Below, piece after piece: positions 6,138 to 14,024 of a stretch of 15,027 bases of DNA. The notes beneath the pieces are model-generated. The model saw only the letters and a program-made list of their open reading frames with translations. It did no database searches and had not been told where the DNA came from. Each line of letters begins with the position of its first letter. Positions within the stretch are counted from its first letter, which is position 1. The stretch spans positions 1-15,027 of the forward strand of contig JAQUXV010000025.1 of assembly GCA_028692205.1 (NCBI GenBank). The letters run 5' to 3'. A program made the position numbers and the translations under genes. The DNA is from Eubacteriales bacterium. GTDB taxonomy: Bacteria > Bacillota_A > Clostridia > Christensenellales > Aristaeellaceae.

Positions 6138-9100
6138 TTACGGCCTGAAATAGGCGACGCCGCCTTCGAAAATCGGCTGGAATGTATTCCCTTCGACATT
6201 CTTGTAAAGATTCCTGCCGCTACGCTCGCTGTGGCCCATCTTGCCCAGCACCCGCCCGTCCGGCGAGGTGATGCCCTCCACGGCCCACACGCTGCCGTTG
6301 GGGTTGTACAGCAGGTCCATGGTCGGCTCGCCGTCCGGCCCCACGTACTGCGTGGCGATCTGTCCGTTCGCCTTCAGCGTTTCCAGCAGCGCGGGTTCGC
6401 ACACAAAGCGGCCCTCGCCGTGGCTGATCGGCACGGTGTACACCTCGCCCACGCGGCACTTTTGCAGCCATGGGCTTTTATTGCTCGCAATCCGCGTGCG
6501 CACCAGCATACTCTGGTGACGGCCGATGGTGTTAAAGGTGAGGGTGGGACAATGCTCGTCCGTATCCACAATCTTGCCGTACGGCACCAGCCCCAGCTTG
6601 ATCAGTGCCTGAAAGCCGTTGCAAATGCCCAAAATCAGGCCGTCGCGGTCGTTCAGCAGCGCGTGCACGGCATCCTTCATCGCGGGGTTGCGGAAAAACG
6701 CGGTGATAAACTTGCCGCTACCGTCCGGCTCGTCCCCGCCGGAGAAGCCGCCGGGGAACACCAGCATCTGCGCGCCGGCAATCGCCTGCCGCATGGCGTC
6801 CACACTGCACGCAACATGCGCGGACGACAGGTTGTTCACCAGCACGATGCGCGGCTCCGCCCCGGCGCGTTCCAGCGCGCGGGCGGTATCCACCTCGCAG
6901 TTGGTGCCCGGAAACGCGGGGATCACCGCCACGGGCTTCGCGTTGCGCAGCGCGGGTTTGGGCCAGTCCTTCGCCGTAAACGAGATAGCGGGCACGGCGG
7001 GCGCCGCTTCCGCCTCGCCAAGGCTGCGGTACGGGAACACCTTGTCCAGCTTGCCCTCATAGCCATCCTGAAGCGGGGCAAGCTCAACGCTTTCTTCCCG
7101 ATAGGTGATTGCGTAGTCGGCAACGGTTTGACCGAGTTTCTCGCTTGCTTTGGTCAGCGCCTCATCCTGCGCGCCCGGCGCAAGCTCCACAATCACGCCG
7201 CCAATCTCCTGCGCGAACGGGTCGCGCGCAAAGGCATCCGCAACTTCCGCGCCTACGCCGTTGCCCAGCGCCATCTTGAACAGGCCCTCGGCCACGCCGC
7301 CCAGCCCGACAGCCCACGCGGAAACGATCTTCTTTTCATGGATCAAACGGTACAGCAGATCCAGATTTTTCGCCAGCGCCTCCGCGTTGAACGGATCGGC
7401 GTACAGGTAGCGCAGTTCACGGCCCGCCGCCTTGAACTCCGGCGAAATCACATCCTCCGTTTCGCCCGGGGCGATAGCGAAGCTAACCAGCGTGGGCGGC
7501 ACGTGCAGGCTCTCGAAGGTGCCGCTCATGCTGTCCTTGCCGCCGATGGCCGCGATGCCGAAGTTCATCTGCGCATCCAGCGCGCCCAGCAGCGCCGAAA
7601 GCGGCTTGCCCCAGCCCTCCGGGGCCTCCGTCATGCGTTGGAAATATTCCTGAAATGTCAGGTACGCTTTGCGGAAGTCGAAGCCGGACGCGGTGAGGCG
7701 GCACAGGCTTTCGGCCACGCTTAAATACGCGCCCTCGTAGGGGCTTTGCTCCATCAGCTGCGGGTGGAAACCGTAGGCCATGCCGCTTACGGTGGTCGTG
7801 TCGCCGTGCAGCACGGGCAGCTTGGCCGCCATAGCCTGCGGGGGCGTCAGCTGTGTTTTTCCACCGAAGGGCATCAGCACCGTCGCCGCGCCGATGGTGG
7901 AGTCGAACCGCTCCGAAAGCCCCTTTTTGGAGCAGATGTTCAGGTCGGAAACCATATTTTGCAGCTTCTCCGCAAACGTGTCGCCCGCGAAAACCACGGG
8001 CTGAATGCCGTCGTCCGTCACCCGCGCGCGGGCGTGTTTCTCCGCGCCGTTGGAGTTGAGGAACTCGCGGCTTAAATCCACAATGGTGCTGCCCTTCCAG
8101 CTCATGCGCAGGCGCGGTTCCGCCGTCACCTTCGCCACCACCGTAGCCTCCAGGTTTTCCTGATTGGCAAGGCGGATGAACGTTTCGGCGTCCTCCGCCG
8201 CAACCACCACGGCCATGCGCTCCTGACTTTCGGAAATTGCCAGCTCCGTGCCGTCCAGCCCGTCGTATTTCTTGGGCACGGCATCCAGATCAATTATCAG
8301 ACCGTCGGCCAGCTCGCCGATGGCCACGCTCACGCCGCCCGCGCCGAAATCGTTGCACCGCTTAATAAGGCGCGTTACTTCCTTGTCGCGGAAAAGGCGC
8401 TGCAGTTTCCGCTCGATCACGGGGTTGCCCTTCTGCACCTCCGCGCCGCAGGTTTCCAAGCTTTCCAGCTTGTGGCTCTTGCTGGAGCCGGTGGCCCCGC
8501 CGCAGCCGTCGCGCCCCGTGCGCCCACCCAGCAGAATGATCGCGTCGCCCGGCGCGGGCACCTCCCGGCGCACGTTGGCTGCCGGGGCCGCGCCCACCAC
8601 CGCGCCGATCTCCATGCGCTTAGCCGCGTAACCGGGATGGTACAGCTCGTCCACCATGCCGGTGGCAAGGCCGATCTGGTTGCCGTAGGCGCTGTAGCCC
8701 GCCGCCGAGGTGGTAACCAGCTTGCGCTGGGGCAGCTTGCCGGGCATGGTGTCCTTCACCGGCACCAGCGGATCGGCCGCGCCGGTGACGCGCATCGCCT
8801 GATACACGTACGTGCGCCCGGAAAGCGGATCGCGGATCGCGCCGCCGATGCAGGTGGCCGCGCCGCCGAAAGGCTCGATCTCGGTGGGGTGGTTATGCGT
8901 CTCGTTTTTGAACATGAGCAGCCACGGCTCGGTTTTGCCGTCGTTGTCCACGTCGATCACGATGGAGCAGGCGTTGATCTCGTCGCTCACGTCGATATTT
9001 GGCAGCTTGCCGCGCGCGCGCAGCGCCTTTGCGCCGATGGTCGCCACATCCATGAGCGTTACGGGCTTGTACTCGCGACCCAGCTCTTTACGTAGGGCCA

Positions 9101-9851
9101 GATAGCGCGCAAACGCCTTTTCCACCGCGGGCTTTTCGGCTTTCACGTCGTCCAGCGCCGTTAAAAAGGTGGTGTGGCGGCAATGGTCGCTCCAATAGGT
9201 GTCGATCATGCGGATTTCGGTTAATGTGGGGTCGCGGTGCTCGGAGGCGAAATAATCGCGGCAGAAAGCCAAATCGTCCGCATCCATGGCGAGACCGTAG
9301 CGCGATACGAAGCCCGCGACCTCCGCGCCGCTCATGGCGGTAAAACCGTGAAGCGTTTCCACGCTGTCCGGCGTCGCGTAGGTCTGCCGCAGGGTCGTCT
9401 TTTCCGCAAGCTCCGCCATGCGGCTTTCCACGGGGTTGACGACATATTTTTGAATGCGGGCAAGCTCCTCGCCCGTCGGCTTGCCAAAAAGCAGGTACAC
9501 CCGCGCGGTGCGCACCGCCGGGCGCTCGCCCCGGCTGACCAGCTGCACGCACTCCTCGCAGGAGGCCGCCCGCACGTCGAACTGGCCGGGCAGGTACTCC
9601 ACCGCAAACACGGCCGCCGCGCCGGTTTCGGGCAGGACGGCGGTATGCGTATCCAACTGCGGCTCAAAAAACACGATGGGCAGGCATTGCGCAAACAGCG
9701 CCGCGTCCACCCCTTCGATATCGTAGCGGTTCAACAGGCGCACATCCGTGACGCTCTTGATCAGCAGAATATGGCGGATCTCCCGGAGCAGCGCCTTCGC
9801 CTCCACGGCATAGGGCGGCTTTTTTTCGGTGTATACACGGTAAACGGCCAT
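6138..9851 (-). CDS. purL: Phosphoribosylformylglycinamidine synthase, single-chain PurL (PurS-PurL-PurQ fused)
   Basis: The 1237-residue enzyme converts FGAR to FGAM with ATP and glutamine. It is a fused form: an N-terminal PurS-like region, a linker, the two-part ATP-dependent synthase core, and a C-terminal glutaminase. Visible motifs are DTYWSDHCRHTTF near 213-225, FKNETHNHPTEIEPFGG near 312-328, GGRTGRDGCGGATGSSKSH near 440-458, and GAGGVSVAIGELADG near 500. The glutaminase begins near 965. It has GICNGFQ with nucleophile Cys1077, and GHSER with His1207 and Glu1209 completing the triad. Length and layout match the clostridial/streptococcal clade, smaller than the proteobacterial PurL. 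The ATG at 9851 is chosen because AGGAGGAG lies four to five bases upstream; an 18-residue extension to 9905 has no such site. It follows purD by 118 bp. Confidence 0.97.
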   Translation of the reverse strand: MAVYRVYTEKKPPYAVEAKALLREIRHILLIKSVTDVRLLNRYDIEGVDAALFAQCLPIVFFEPQLDTHTAVLPETGAAAVFAVEYLPGQFDVRAASCEECVQLVSRGERPAVRTARVYLLFGKPTGEELARIQKYVVNPVESRMAELAEKTTLRQTYATPDSVETLHGFTAMSGAEVAGFVSRYGLAMDADDLAFCRDYFASEHRDPTLTEIRMIDTYWSDHCRHTTFLTALDDVKAEKPAVEKAFARYLALRKELGREYKPVTLMDVATIGAKALRARGKLPNIDVSDEINACSIVIDVDNDGKTEPWLLMFKNETHNHPTEIEPFGGAATCIGGAIRDPLSGRTYVYQAMRVTGAADPLVPVKDTMPGKLPQRKLVTTSAAGYSAYGNQIGLATGMVDELYHPGYAAKRMEIGAVVGAAPAANVRREVPAPGDAIILLGGRTGRDGCGGATGSSKSHKLESLETCGAEVQKGNPVIERKLQRLFRDKEVTRLIKRCNDFGAGGVSVAIGELADGLIIDLDAVPKKYDGLDGTELAISESQERMAVVVAAEDAETFIRLANQENLEATVVAKVTAEPRLRMSWKGSTIVDLSREFLNSNGAEKHARARVTDDGIQPVVFAGDTFAEKLQNMVSDLNICSKKGLSERFDSTIGAATVLMPFGGKTQLTPPQAMAAKLPVLHGDTTTVSGMAYGFHPQLMEQSPYEGAYLSVAESLCRLTASGFDFRKAYLTFQEYFQRMTEAPEGWGKPLSALLGALDAQMNFGIAAIGGKDSMSGTFESLHVPPTLVSFAIAPGETEDVISPEFKAAGRELRYLYADPFNAEALAKNLDLLYRLIHEKKIVSAWAVGLGGVAEGLFKMALGNGVGAEVADAFARDPFAQEIGGVIVELAPGAQDEALTKASEKLGQTVADYAITYREESVELAPLQDGYEGKLDKVFPYRSLGEAEAAPAVPAISFTAKDWPKPALRNAKPVAVIPAFPGTNCEVDTARALERAGAEPRIVLVNNLSSAHVACSVDAMRQAIAGAQMLVFPGGFSGGDEPDGSGKFITAFFRNPAMKDAVHALLNDRDGLILGICNGFQALIKLGLVPYGKIVDTDEHCPTLTFNTIGRHQSMLVRTRIASNKSPWLQKCRVGEVYTVPISHGEGRFVCEPALLETLKANGQIATQYVGPDGEPTMDLLYNPNGSVWAVEGITSPDGRVLGKMGHSERSGRNLYKNVEGNTFQPIFEGGVAYFRP

Positions 9852-9896
9852 GTTTCTCCTCCTGACGGTGACGTTTGGTTTTACTCGGCACGGTTT

Positions 9897-9913
9897 CAGC
9901 CGCATCGCGGCTG
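9897..9913. repeat. 7-bp hairpin in the purD-purL gap
   Basis: CAGCCGC (9897-9903) and GCGGCTG (9907-9913) form a perfect stem with a 3-base loop, about 45 bases before the purL start. A palindrome TGCCGCGGCA overlaps its edge. No T run follows, so it is unlikely to end transcription. Confidence 0.5.
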
Positions 9914-9969
9914 CCGCGGCAGGGTTTTCCCCTTCCGTGTTGGTTCCGGTTCACGCAACGGCAACCCCG

Positions 9970-11259
9970 TTACGCGCGGTTTTCAGCGGCCTTCAGCGCC
10001 CGCGCGCCGATATCCCGGCGCATGTGCGCGCCTGTGAAAGTAATTTTCTCCGCGGCTTCGTACGCCTTCCTGATCGCCTCGGGCAGCTTGGGCGCAACCG
10101 CCGTTACCCCCAGCACCCGCCCGCCGGCGGTGACCACTTTCCCGGCGTCGCCCAGCCGCGTGCCCGCGTGGAACACGCTCACGCCCGGCAATGCCTCGGC
10201 CTCCACAAGGCCGTCGATCTCCATGCCCGTGCGGTACGATACGGGATAGCCGCCGGAGGCCAGCACCACGCAGCAGCTTGCGCCCGTGGAAAAGCGCACG
10301 TCCGCGTCCGCCAGCGTCCCGTCGGTCACATGGCGCATAATGTCGAACAGGTCGCTTTCCAACAGCGGCAGCACCGCCTGCGCCTCGGGATCGCCGAAGC
10401 GGCAGTTGTACTCGATCACCTTAGGCCCGTCGGCGGTCAGCATGAGGCCGAAATACAGGCAGCCCTTAAAGGGGTTGCCCTCCGCGCGCAGCGCCGCGAG
10501 CGTCGGCAGGAAAATGGTTTGCATGCAAGTGGCGGCGATATCGGGGGTGTAATACGGGTTGGGGGCGATTACGCCCATGCCGCCCGTGTTCAGGCCCTCG
10601 TCGCCGTCCAGCGCGCGCTTGTGGTCCATGCTGGATACCATGGGGCGGATGGCGGTGCCGTCGGTAAACACGAGCACGCTCACCTCCGGGCCTTCCAAAA
10701 ACTCCTCCACAACCACCCGGCTGCCGGACGCGCCGAACTTGCCGCGCTCCATCATATCCCGCACGGCCTGCTCCGCCTCCGCGCGGGTCTGGCAGATAAT
10801 CACGCCCTTGCCCAGCGCCAGCCCGTCCGCCTTGACCACCATGGGGCAGGGCGCGATGCGGATGTAGCGCAGCGCAAGCTCGATCTCCGTAAAAATCTCG
10901 CACGCGGCGGTGGGAATGCTGTACTTGCGCATTAACTTTTTGGCGTAAACCTTGCTGCCTTCCACGCGCGCGGCGGCCTTGTCCGGCCCGAAGGCGGGTA
11001 TGCCCTTCGCCTTCAGCAGATCCACCATCCCCATGCACAGGGGATCGTCCGGCGCGACGACCACGTATTCGATGGCGTTCTTTTCCGCCCAGTCGGCCAG
11101 TTTTTCAATCTCCGTCGCCGGAATCGGCACACACTCGGCCTCCGCCGCGATGCCGCCGTTGCCGGGCGCGCAATACAGGCCGTCGATCAGCGGACTTTCC
11201 GCCAGCTTGCGGATGATGGCGTGCTCCCGCCCGCCGCCGCCCACCACGAGGACTTTCAT
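9970..11259 (-). CDS. purD: Phosphoribosylamine-glycine ligase (GAR synthetase) PurD
   Basis: PurD joins phosphoribosylamine and glycine with ATP to give GAR, step two of the pathway. The 429-residue product has the N-terminal nucleotide-binding motif GGGGREHAI at 7-15 and PDDPLCMGMVDLL near 70-82. The ATP-grasp segments include VVKADGLALGKGV at 141-153 and VVEEFLEGPEVSV at 183-195. DHKRALDGDEGLNTGGMG spans 212-229 and the metal-binding end is EYNCRFGDPEAQ at 283-294. The family usually has a proline where this protein has Leu223 in GLNTGGMG, a mild variation. The ATG at 11259 is preceded by a very strong AGGAGGAGGT. A longer frame to 11388 would run into the preceding gene and lacks family sequence. 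It follows the AICAR transformylase gene by 88 bp. Confidence 0.97.
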   Translation of the reverse strand: MKVLVVGGGGREHAIIRKLAESPLIDGLYCAPGNGGIAAEAECVPIPATEIEKLADWAEKNAIEYVVVAPDDPLCMGMVDLLKAKGIPAFGPDKAAARVEGSKVYAKKLMRKYSIPTAACEIFTEIELALRYIRIAPCPMVVKADGLALGKGVIICQTRAEAEQAVRDMMERGKFGASGSRVVVEEFLEGPEVSVLVFTDGTAIRPMVSSMDHKRALDGDEGLNTGGMGVIAPNPYYTPDIAATCMQTIFLPTLAALRAEGNPFKGCLYFGLMLTADGPKVIEYNCRFGDPEAQAVLPLLESDLFDIMRHVTDGTLADADVRFSTGASCCVVLASGGYPVSYRTGMEIDGLVEAEALPGVSVFHAGTRLGDAGKVVTAGGRVLGVTAVAPKLPEAIRKAYEAAEKITFTGAHMRRDIGARALKAAENRA

Positions 11260-11304
11260 AGGGATAACCTCCTCCTGCGAAAAACGCTCTTTGGGATGCC
11301 GGTT

Positions 11305-11323
11305 CGGCGCTGCGGCAGCGCCG
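11305..11323. repeat. 8-bp hairpin in the gap before purD
   Basis: CGGCGCTG (11305-11312) and CAGCGCCG (11316-11323) form a perfect stem with a 3-base loop between the transformylase stop and the purD ribosome site. The following minus-strand bases are not T-rich, so a terminator is unlikely. It resembles the small hairpin before purL in size and placement. Confidence 0.5.
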
Positions 11324-11347
11324 CGTGCCCGAAGAAAGAAACCCGCG

Positions 11348-12526
11348 TCAATGGTGGAACAGCCGAAGCCCCGTAAACGCCATGGCAACGCCGTAGCGGT
11401 CGCACGCGTCGATCACTTCCTGATCACGCTTGCTGCCGCCCGGCTCGGCAATGTAGCGCACGCCGCTTTGCACGGCGCGGTCAATATTGTCGCTGAAGGG
11501 GAAGAACGCGTCGCTGCCCAGGCTCACGTCCGTGAGCTTCGCAAGCCATTCTTTCTTTTCCGCTTTGGTAAGCGGCTCGGGCTTCACACTGAAAAGCGTC
11601 TGCCATTTGCCCTCGGCCAGCACCGTTTCCTCCGCCTCGTCGCTGATGAAGCGGTCGATGGCGTTGTCCCGGTCGGGGTTTTTCAGCTCCGGCAAAAACG
11701 GCAGGGCCAGCGTTTTTTCATGCTGGCGCAGCCACCAGTTGTTGGCCTTATCCCCCGCGAGGCGCGTGCAGTGGATGCGGCTCTGCTGCCCCGCGCCGAT
11801 GCCGATGCACTGGCCGTCCTTCACGTAGCAGACGGAGTTGGACTGCGTGTATTTGAGGGCGATCATCGCCACGGCCAGATCGCGCTTGGCGGCGTCCGGC
11901 AGGACGTTGTTTTTGGTAACCACGTTGGCGAAGAAATCATCATCGATGGCCAGCTCATTGCGGTTCTGCTCAAAAGTGATGCCGAATATGTCCTTGCGCT
12001 CCAGCTTCGGCGGGTTATAGGCGGGGTCGATCTGCACGATGTTGTAGGTGCCGCGCCGCTTGGACTTGAGGATCTCCAGCGCTTCCGGCTCGTACCCCGG
12101 CGCGATAACGCCGTCGCTCACCTCGGGCTTGATCAGCAGCGCGGTGGGCACGTCGCACACGTCCGAAAGGCTGATCCAGTCGCCGAAGCTGCTCATGCGG
12201 TCGGCGCCGCGCGCGCGGGCATAGGCGCAGGCAAGGGGCGAAAGCTCCGCGTCGGCAGGCACGAAGTAAATGCTGCGAAGCGTGTCGGTCAGCGGCACGC
12301 CAAGCGACGCGCCCGCGGGGCTGACATGCTTAAAGGACGTCGCGGCGGCCATCCCGGTGGCGGCTTTCAGCTGGCTTACCAGCTGCCAGCCGTTCAGCGC
12401 GTCCAGAAAGTTGATGTAGCCGGGCTTGCCGTTTAATACCGTCAGCGGCAGATCACCGTTTTCCATATAGATGCGGGCGGGGATCTGGTTGGGGTTGCAG
12501 CCGTACTTCAGTTCCATTTCCTTCAT
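11348..12526 (-). CDS. purH: Stand-alone AICAR transformylase (C-terminal half of PurH)
   Basis: This 392-residue protein transfers the formyl group of 10-formyltetrahydrofolate to AICAR, giving FAICAR. It covers only the transformylase domain; the N-terminal cyclohydrolase domain of ordinary PurH is missing, and the next upstream gene encodes an unrelated cyclohydrolase. The catalytic pair Lys66-His67 is in SFKHVSPAGA. KYTQSNSV is at 225-232, and IGAGQQSRIHCTRLAGDK at 243-260. The C-terminal FFPFSDNIDRA and IAEPGGSKRDQEV blocks end with GLRLFHH, as in PurH. The N terminus MELKYGCNPNQ looks natural, so this is not a truncated bienzyme. ATG 12526 is chosen because GGAGG lies 11 bases upstream; ATG 12517 and a TTG at 12550 fit less well. 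It is 45 bp from the cyclohydrolase gene. Confidence 0.93.
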   Translation of the reverse strand: MKEMELKYGCNPNQIPARIYMENGDLPLTVLNGKPGYINFLDALNGWQLVSQLKAATGMAAATSFKHVSPAGASLGVPLTDTLRSIYFVPADAELSPLACAYARARGADRMSSFGDWISLSDVCDVPTALLIKPEVSDGVIAPGYEPEALEILKSKRRGTYNIVQIDPAYNPPKLERKDIFGITFEQNRNELAIDDDFFANVVTKNNVLPDAAKRDLAVAMIALKYTQSNSVCYVKDGQCIGIGAGQQSRIHCTRLAGDKANNWWLRQHEKTLALPFLPELKNPDRDNAIDRFISDEAEETVLAEGKWQTLFSVKPEPLTKAEKKEWLAKLTDVSLGSDAFFPFSDNIDRAVQSGVRYIAEPGGSKRDQEVIDACDRYGVAMAFTGLRLFHH

Positions 12527-12571
12527 AAGACGGATTGCCTCCTTGCGCAATATCGGAATCAGGGGGAAAAA

Positions 12572-13291
12572 TCAGGCGTGTTGGTTCAGGATGCGGGTTT
12601 CGGTGTGGCCGGTTTCCAGCTCCACCGTGCGTACAAACAGGCTGACGCGGTTTTGCATGTCCAGCGCGTTCCAAAGCTCGGCGGCGAACCGATCCAGATC
12701 GGCACAGTCCACCGTAACGCACGTCGGCTCGCCCTCGTAGCTGGGAATGGGGCTTCCGTCGCAGCGGTAGGTGTGGATCAGCCGGCCTTCGCCCGCTTTG
12801 GGCTCGGGGTATTCAAAAAAGAATCGCTGCGCGGCGGGCGGCTCCTGCCCGTCGCTTTTCAGGATGGAAAGCTTGTAGCTCATCCGGCAGTCCTCCACCG
12901 TGAGGACGCCTGAAATGCGCGGGGTGTAGTTGGGGCCGTCCGGCTCGAAGGTGCGGGTACGGAGCGCGTCCTCGAACGTTTTGCCGTTTTGCAGGAAATC
13001 GATCACCGTATCCGTCTGGTCGCCGTTGGTGACCACGGTGGTCTTGTTGTCCAGCGCTCGCACGGGCGCGTAGATGATCAGGCTCGGATCGGTCATCTTG
13101 GAGGGGTCGAACGCCTCGGTGATAATGCCGTCGTCCGTGGGGGTAAACACACGGTTGCGGCTGTTTTCGCTGCGGCCCATAATAAAATAAGCGATCACCG
13201 CTCGCGTGCCGTCGGCGCTGCGGCCCAGCATAATGCCGCGGCCCGGATAGCGGTTGCCCGCCAGTAAATCGTTCAGGTTTGTCGGTTTCAT
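12572..13291 (-). CDS. purO: IMP cyclohydrolase, PurO family
   Basis: The 239-residue protein matches the archaeal-type IMP cyclohydrolase family (PurO; Pfam IMP_cyclohyd), which closes FAICAR to IMP and has an Ntn-hydrolase-like fold unrelated to the PurH cyclohydrolase domain. Recognisable parts are GNRYPGRGIMLG at 12-23, AYFIMGRSENSRNRVF at about 34-49 and YAPVRAL near 74-80. A middle block follows, with DGPNYTPRISG near 118-128. It is somewhat longer than the roughly 200-residue archaeal enzymes, as bacterial members tend to be. It directly precedes the stand-alone AICAR transformylase, and together they replace the bifunctional purH. The ATG at 13291 has GGGAGG 11 bases upstream. A candidate promoter sits in the 124-bp gap before it. 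The family call is from memory of the motif pattern, supported strongly by context. Confidence 0.9.
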   Translation of the reverse strand: MKPTNLNDLLAGNRYPGRGIMLGRSADGTRAVIAYFIMGRSENSRNRVFTPTDDGIITEAFDPSKMTDPSLIIYAPVRALDNKTTVVTNGDQTDTVIDFLQNGKTFEDALRTRTFEPDGPNYTPRISGVLTVEDCRMSYKLSILKSDGQEPPAAQRFFFEYPEPKAGEGRLIHTYRCDGSPIPSYEGEPTCVTVDCADLDRFAAELWNALDMQNRVSLFVRTVELETGHTETRILNQHA

Positions 13292-13343
13292 ATTGGTTAA
13301 TGCCTCCCTTGGTTTTCTCGGTGAGTGATCTTTTTACACTGCT

Positions 13344-13373
13344 ATCATACCACCATCGGAGGGGCTCCGCCAA
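13344..13373 (-). promoter_or_regulatory. Candidate internal promoter upstream of purO
   Basis: On the minus strand TTGGCG (13373-13368), an 18-base spacer and TATGAT (13349-13344) are visible, with TGG directly before the -10 giving an extended -10 element. The -35 overlaps a weak 4-bp hairpin (AACC with GGTT, 13375-13387) followed by TTTTT just after purN. It could allow separate control of the distal purine genes. Confidence 0.45.
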
Positions 13374-13415
13374 AAACCTTTCGGGTTCGGGCGGCTTGAT
13401 CGGTTCGGCGCTCCC

Positions 13416-14024
13416 TTACAGGGGCAGCCCCGCGGCGAGCCGGGCGGCCGCCCATTCGGTCGTCTGCGGCAGCAGCAGCCACTCCGCCTCGGCCATCACC
13501 CGCTTTTGCAGCGTTTCGGGCGTATCGTCCCCGCGCACATCCACCGCCTTCTGGGCAAGGATGCGCCCGCCGTCCGGAATTTCGTTTACCAGGTGTACGG
13601 TCGCGCCCGTCACCTTCACGCCGCGTTCCAGCGCCGCGCGGTGTACGCGCAGGCCGTAATATCCCTCGCCGCAAAACGAGGGGATCAGGCTGGGATGCAC
13701 GTTCAAAATACGGTCGCGGTACGCGGCCACCACATTGGACGCCAAAATGAGCATGAAGCCCGCCAGCACCACCAGCCGGATATCGTGCGCCGACAGCAGC
13801 GCGATCAGGCGCTCGCCGTATGCCTCGGACGTTTCGCCGTTCGCCTTTTCCAGCACGGCGGTTTCGACGCCGTGCTGACGCGCGCGCTCCAGCGCGTACG
13901 CCCCCGGCTTGCTGGCCACTACCAGCGAGATCGCGCCGCTGTGCAGCACGCCCCGCGTTTGCGCGTCCAGCAGCGCCTGCAGGTTGGTGCCGCCGCCGCT
14001 GACCAGCACGGCGATGTTCAGCAT
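13416..14024 (-). CDS. purN: Phosphoribosylglycinamide formyltransferase PurN
   Basis: PurN formylates GAR with 10-formyltetrahydrofolate to give FGAR. The 202-residue length is typical. The phosphate-binding SGGGTNL is at 9-15. The catalytic residues known from the E. coli enzyme are kept: Asn108 and His110 in LNVHPSLIP, and Asp151 in NEIPDGG, with His144 in TVHLV. After HPSLIP the sequence reads SFCGEGYYGLRVH, a longer and cysteine-bearing form of the proteobacterial loop, as I recall it from clostridial PurN. The ATG at 14024 overlaps the purM stop codon in ATGCTGA, so translation is probably coupled to purM; the ribosome site of its own (GGGGG) is modest. The gap after it to the next gene is 124 bp. 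Confidence 0.97.
   Translation of the reverse strand: MLNIAVLVSGGGTNLQALLDAQTRGVLHSGAISLVVASKPGAYALERARQHGVETAVLEKANGETSEAYGERLIALLSAHDIRLVVLAGFMLILASNVVAAYRDRILNVHPSLIPSFCGEGYYGLRVHRAALERGVKVTGATVHLVNEIPDGGRILAQKAVDVRGDDTPETLQKRVMAEAEWLLLPQTTEWAAARLAAGLPL
14018..14024 (-). other. purM-purN stop/start overlap (ATGCTGA)
   Basis: On the minus strand the purN ATG (14024-14022) and the purM TGA (14020-14018) share a 7-base stretch, ATGCTGA, in different frames. Such overlaps commonly couple translation, so ribosomes ending purM can begin purN. This helps fix the purN start, since its own ribosome site is only moderate. Confidence 0.9.

Noticed and set aside
6231..7724. Long plus-strand open frame opposite purL (497 codons)
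   Set aside because: It is antisense to the conserved glutaminase and synthase domains of purL and has no recognisable domain of its own.
9852..9905. 18-residue N-terminal extension of PurL
   Set aside because: The extension is Arg/Lys-rich, unlike PurL N termini, and the strong AGGAGGAG lies before the ATG at 9851.
11260..11388. 43-residue N-terminal extension of PurD
   Set aside because: It overlaps the upstream transformylase gene and precedes the conserved PurD start MKVLVVGGGG, which has its own very strong ribosome site.
10952..12436. Long plus-strand open frame opposite purD and the transformylase gene (494 codons)
   Set aside because: It is a composition-driven shadow spanning two genes and their gap, without a ribosome site or recognisable motifs.
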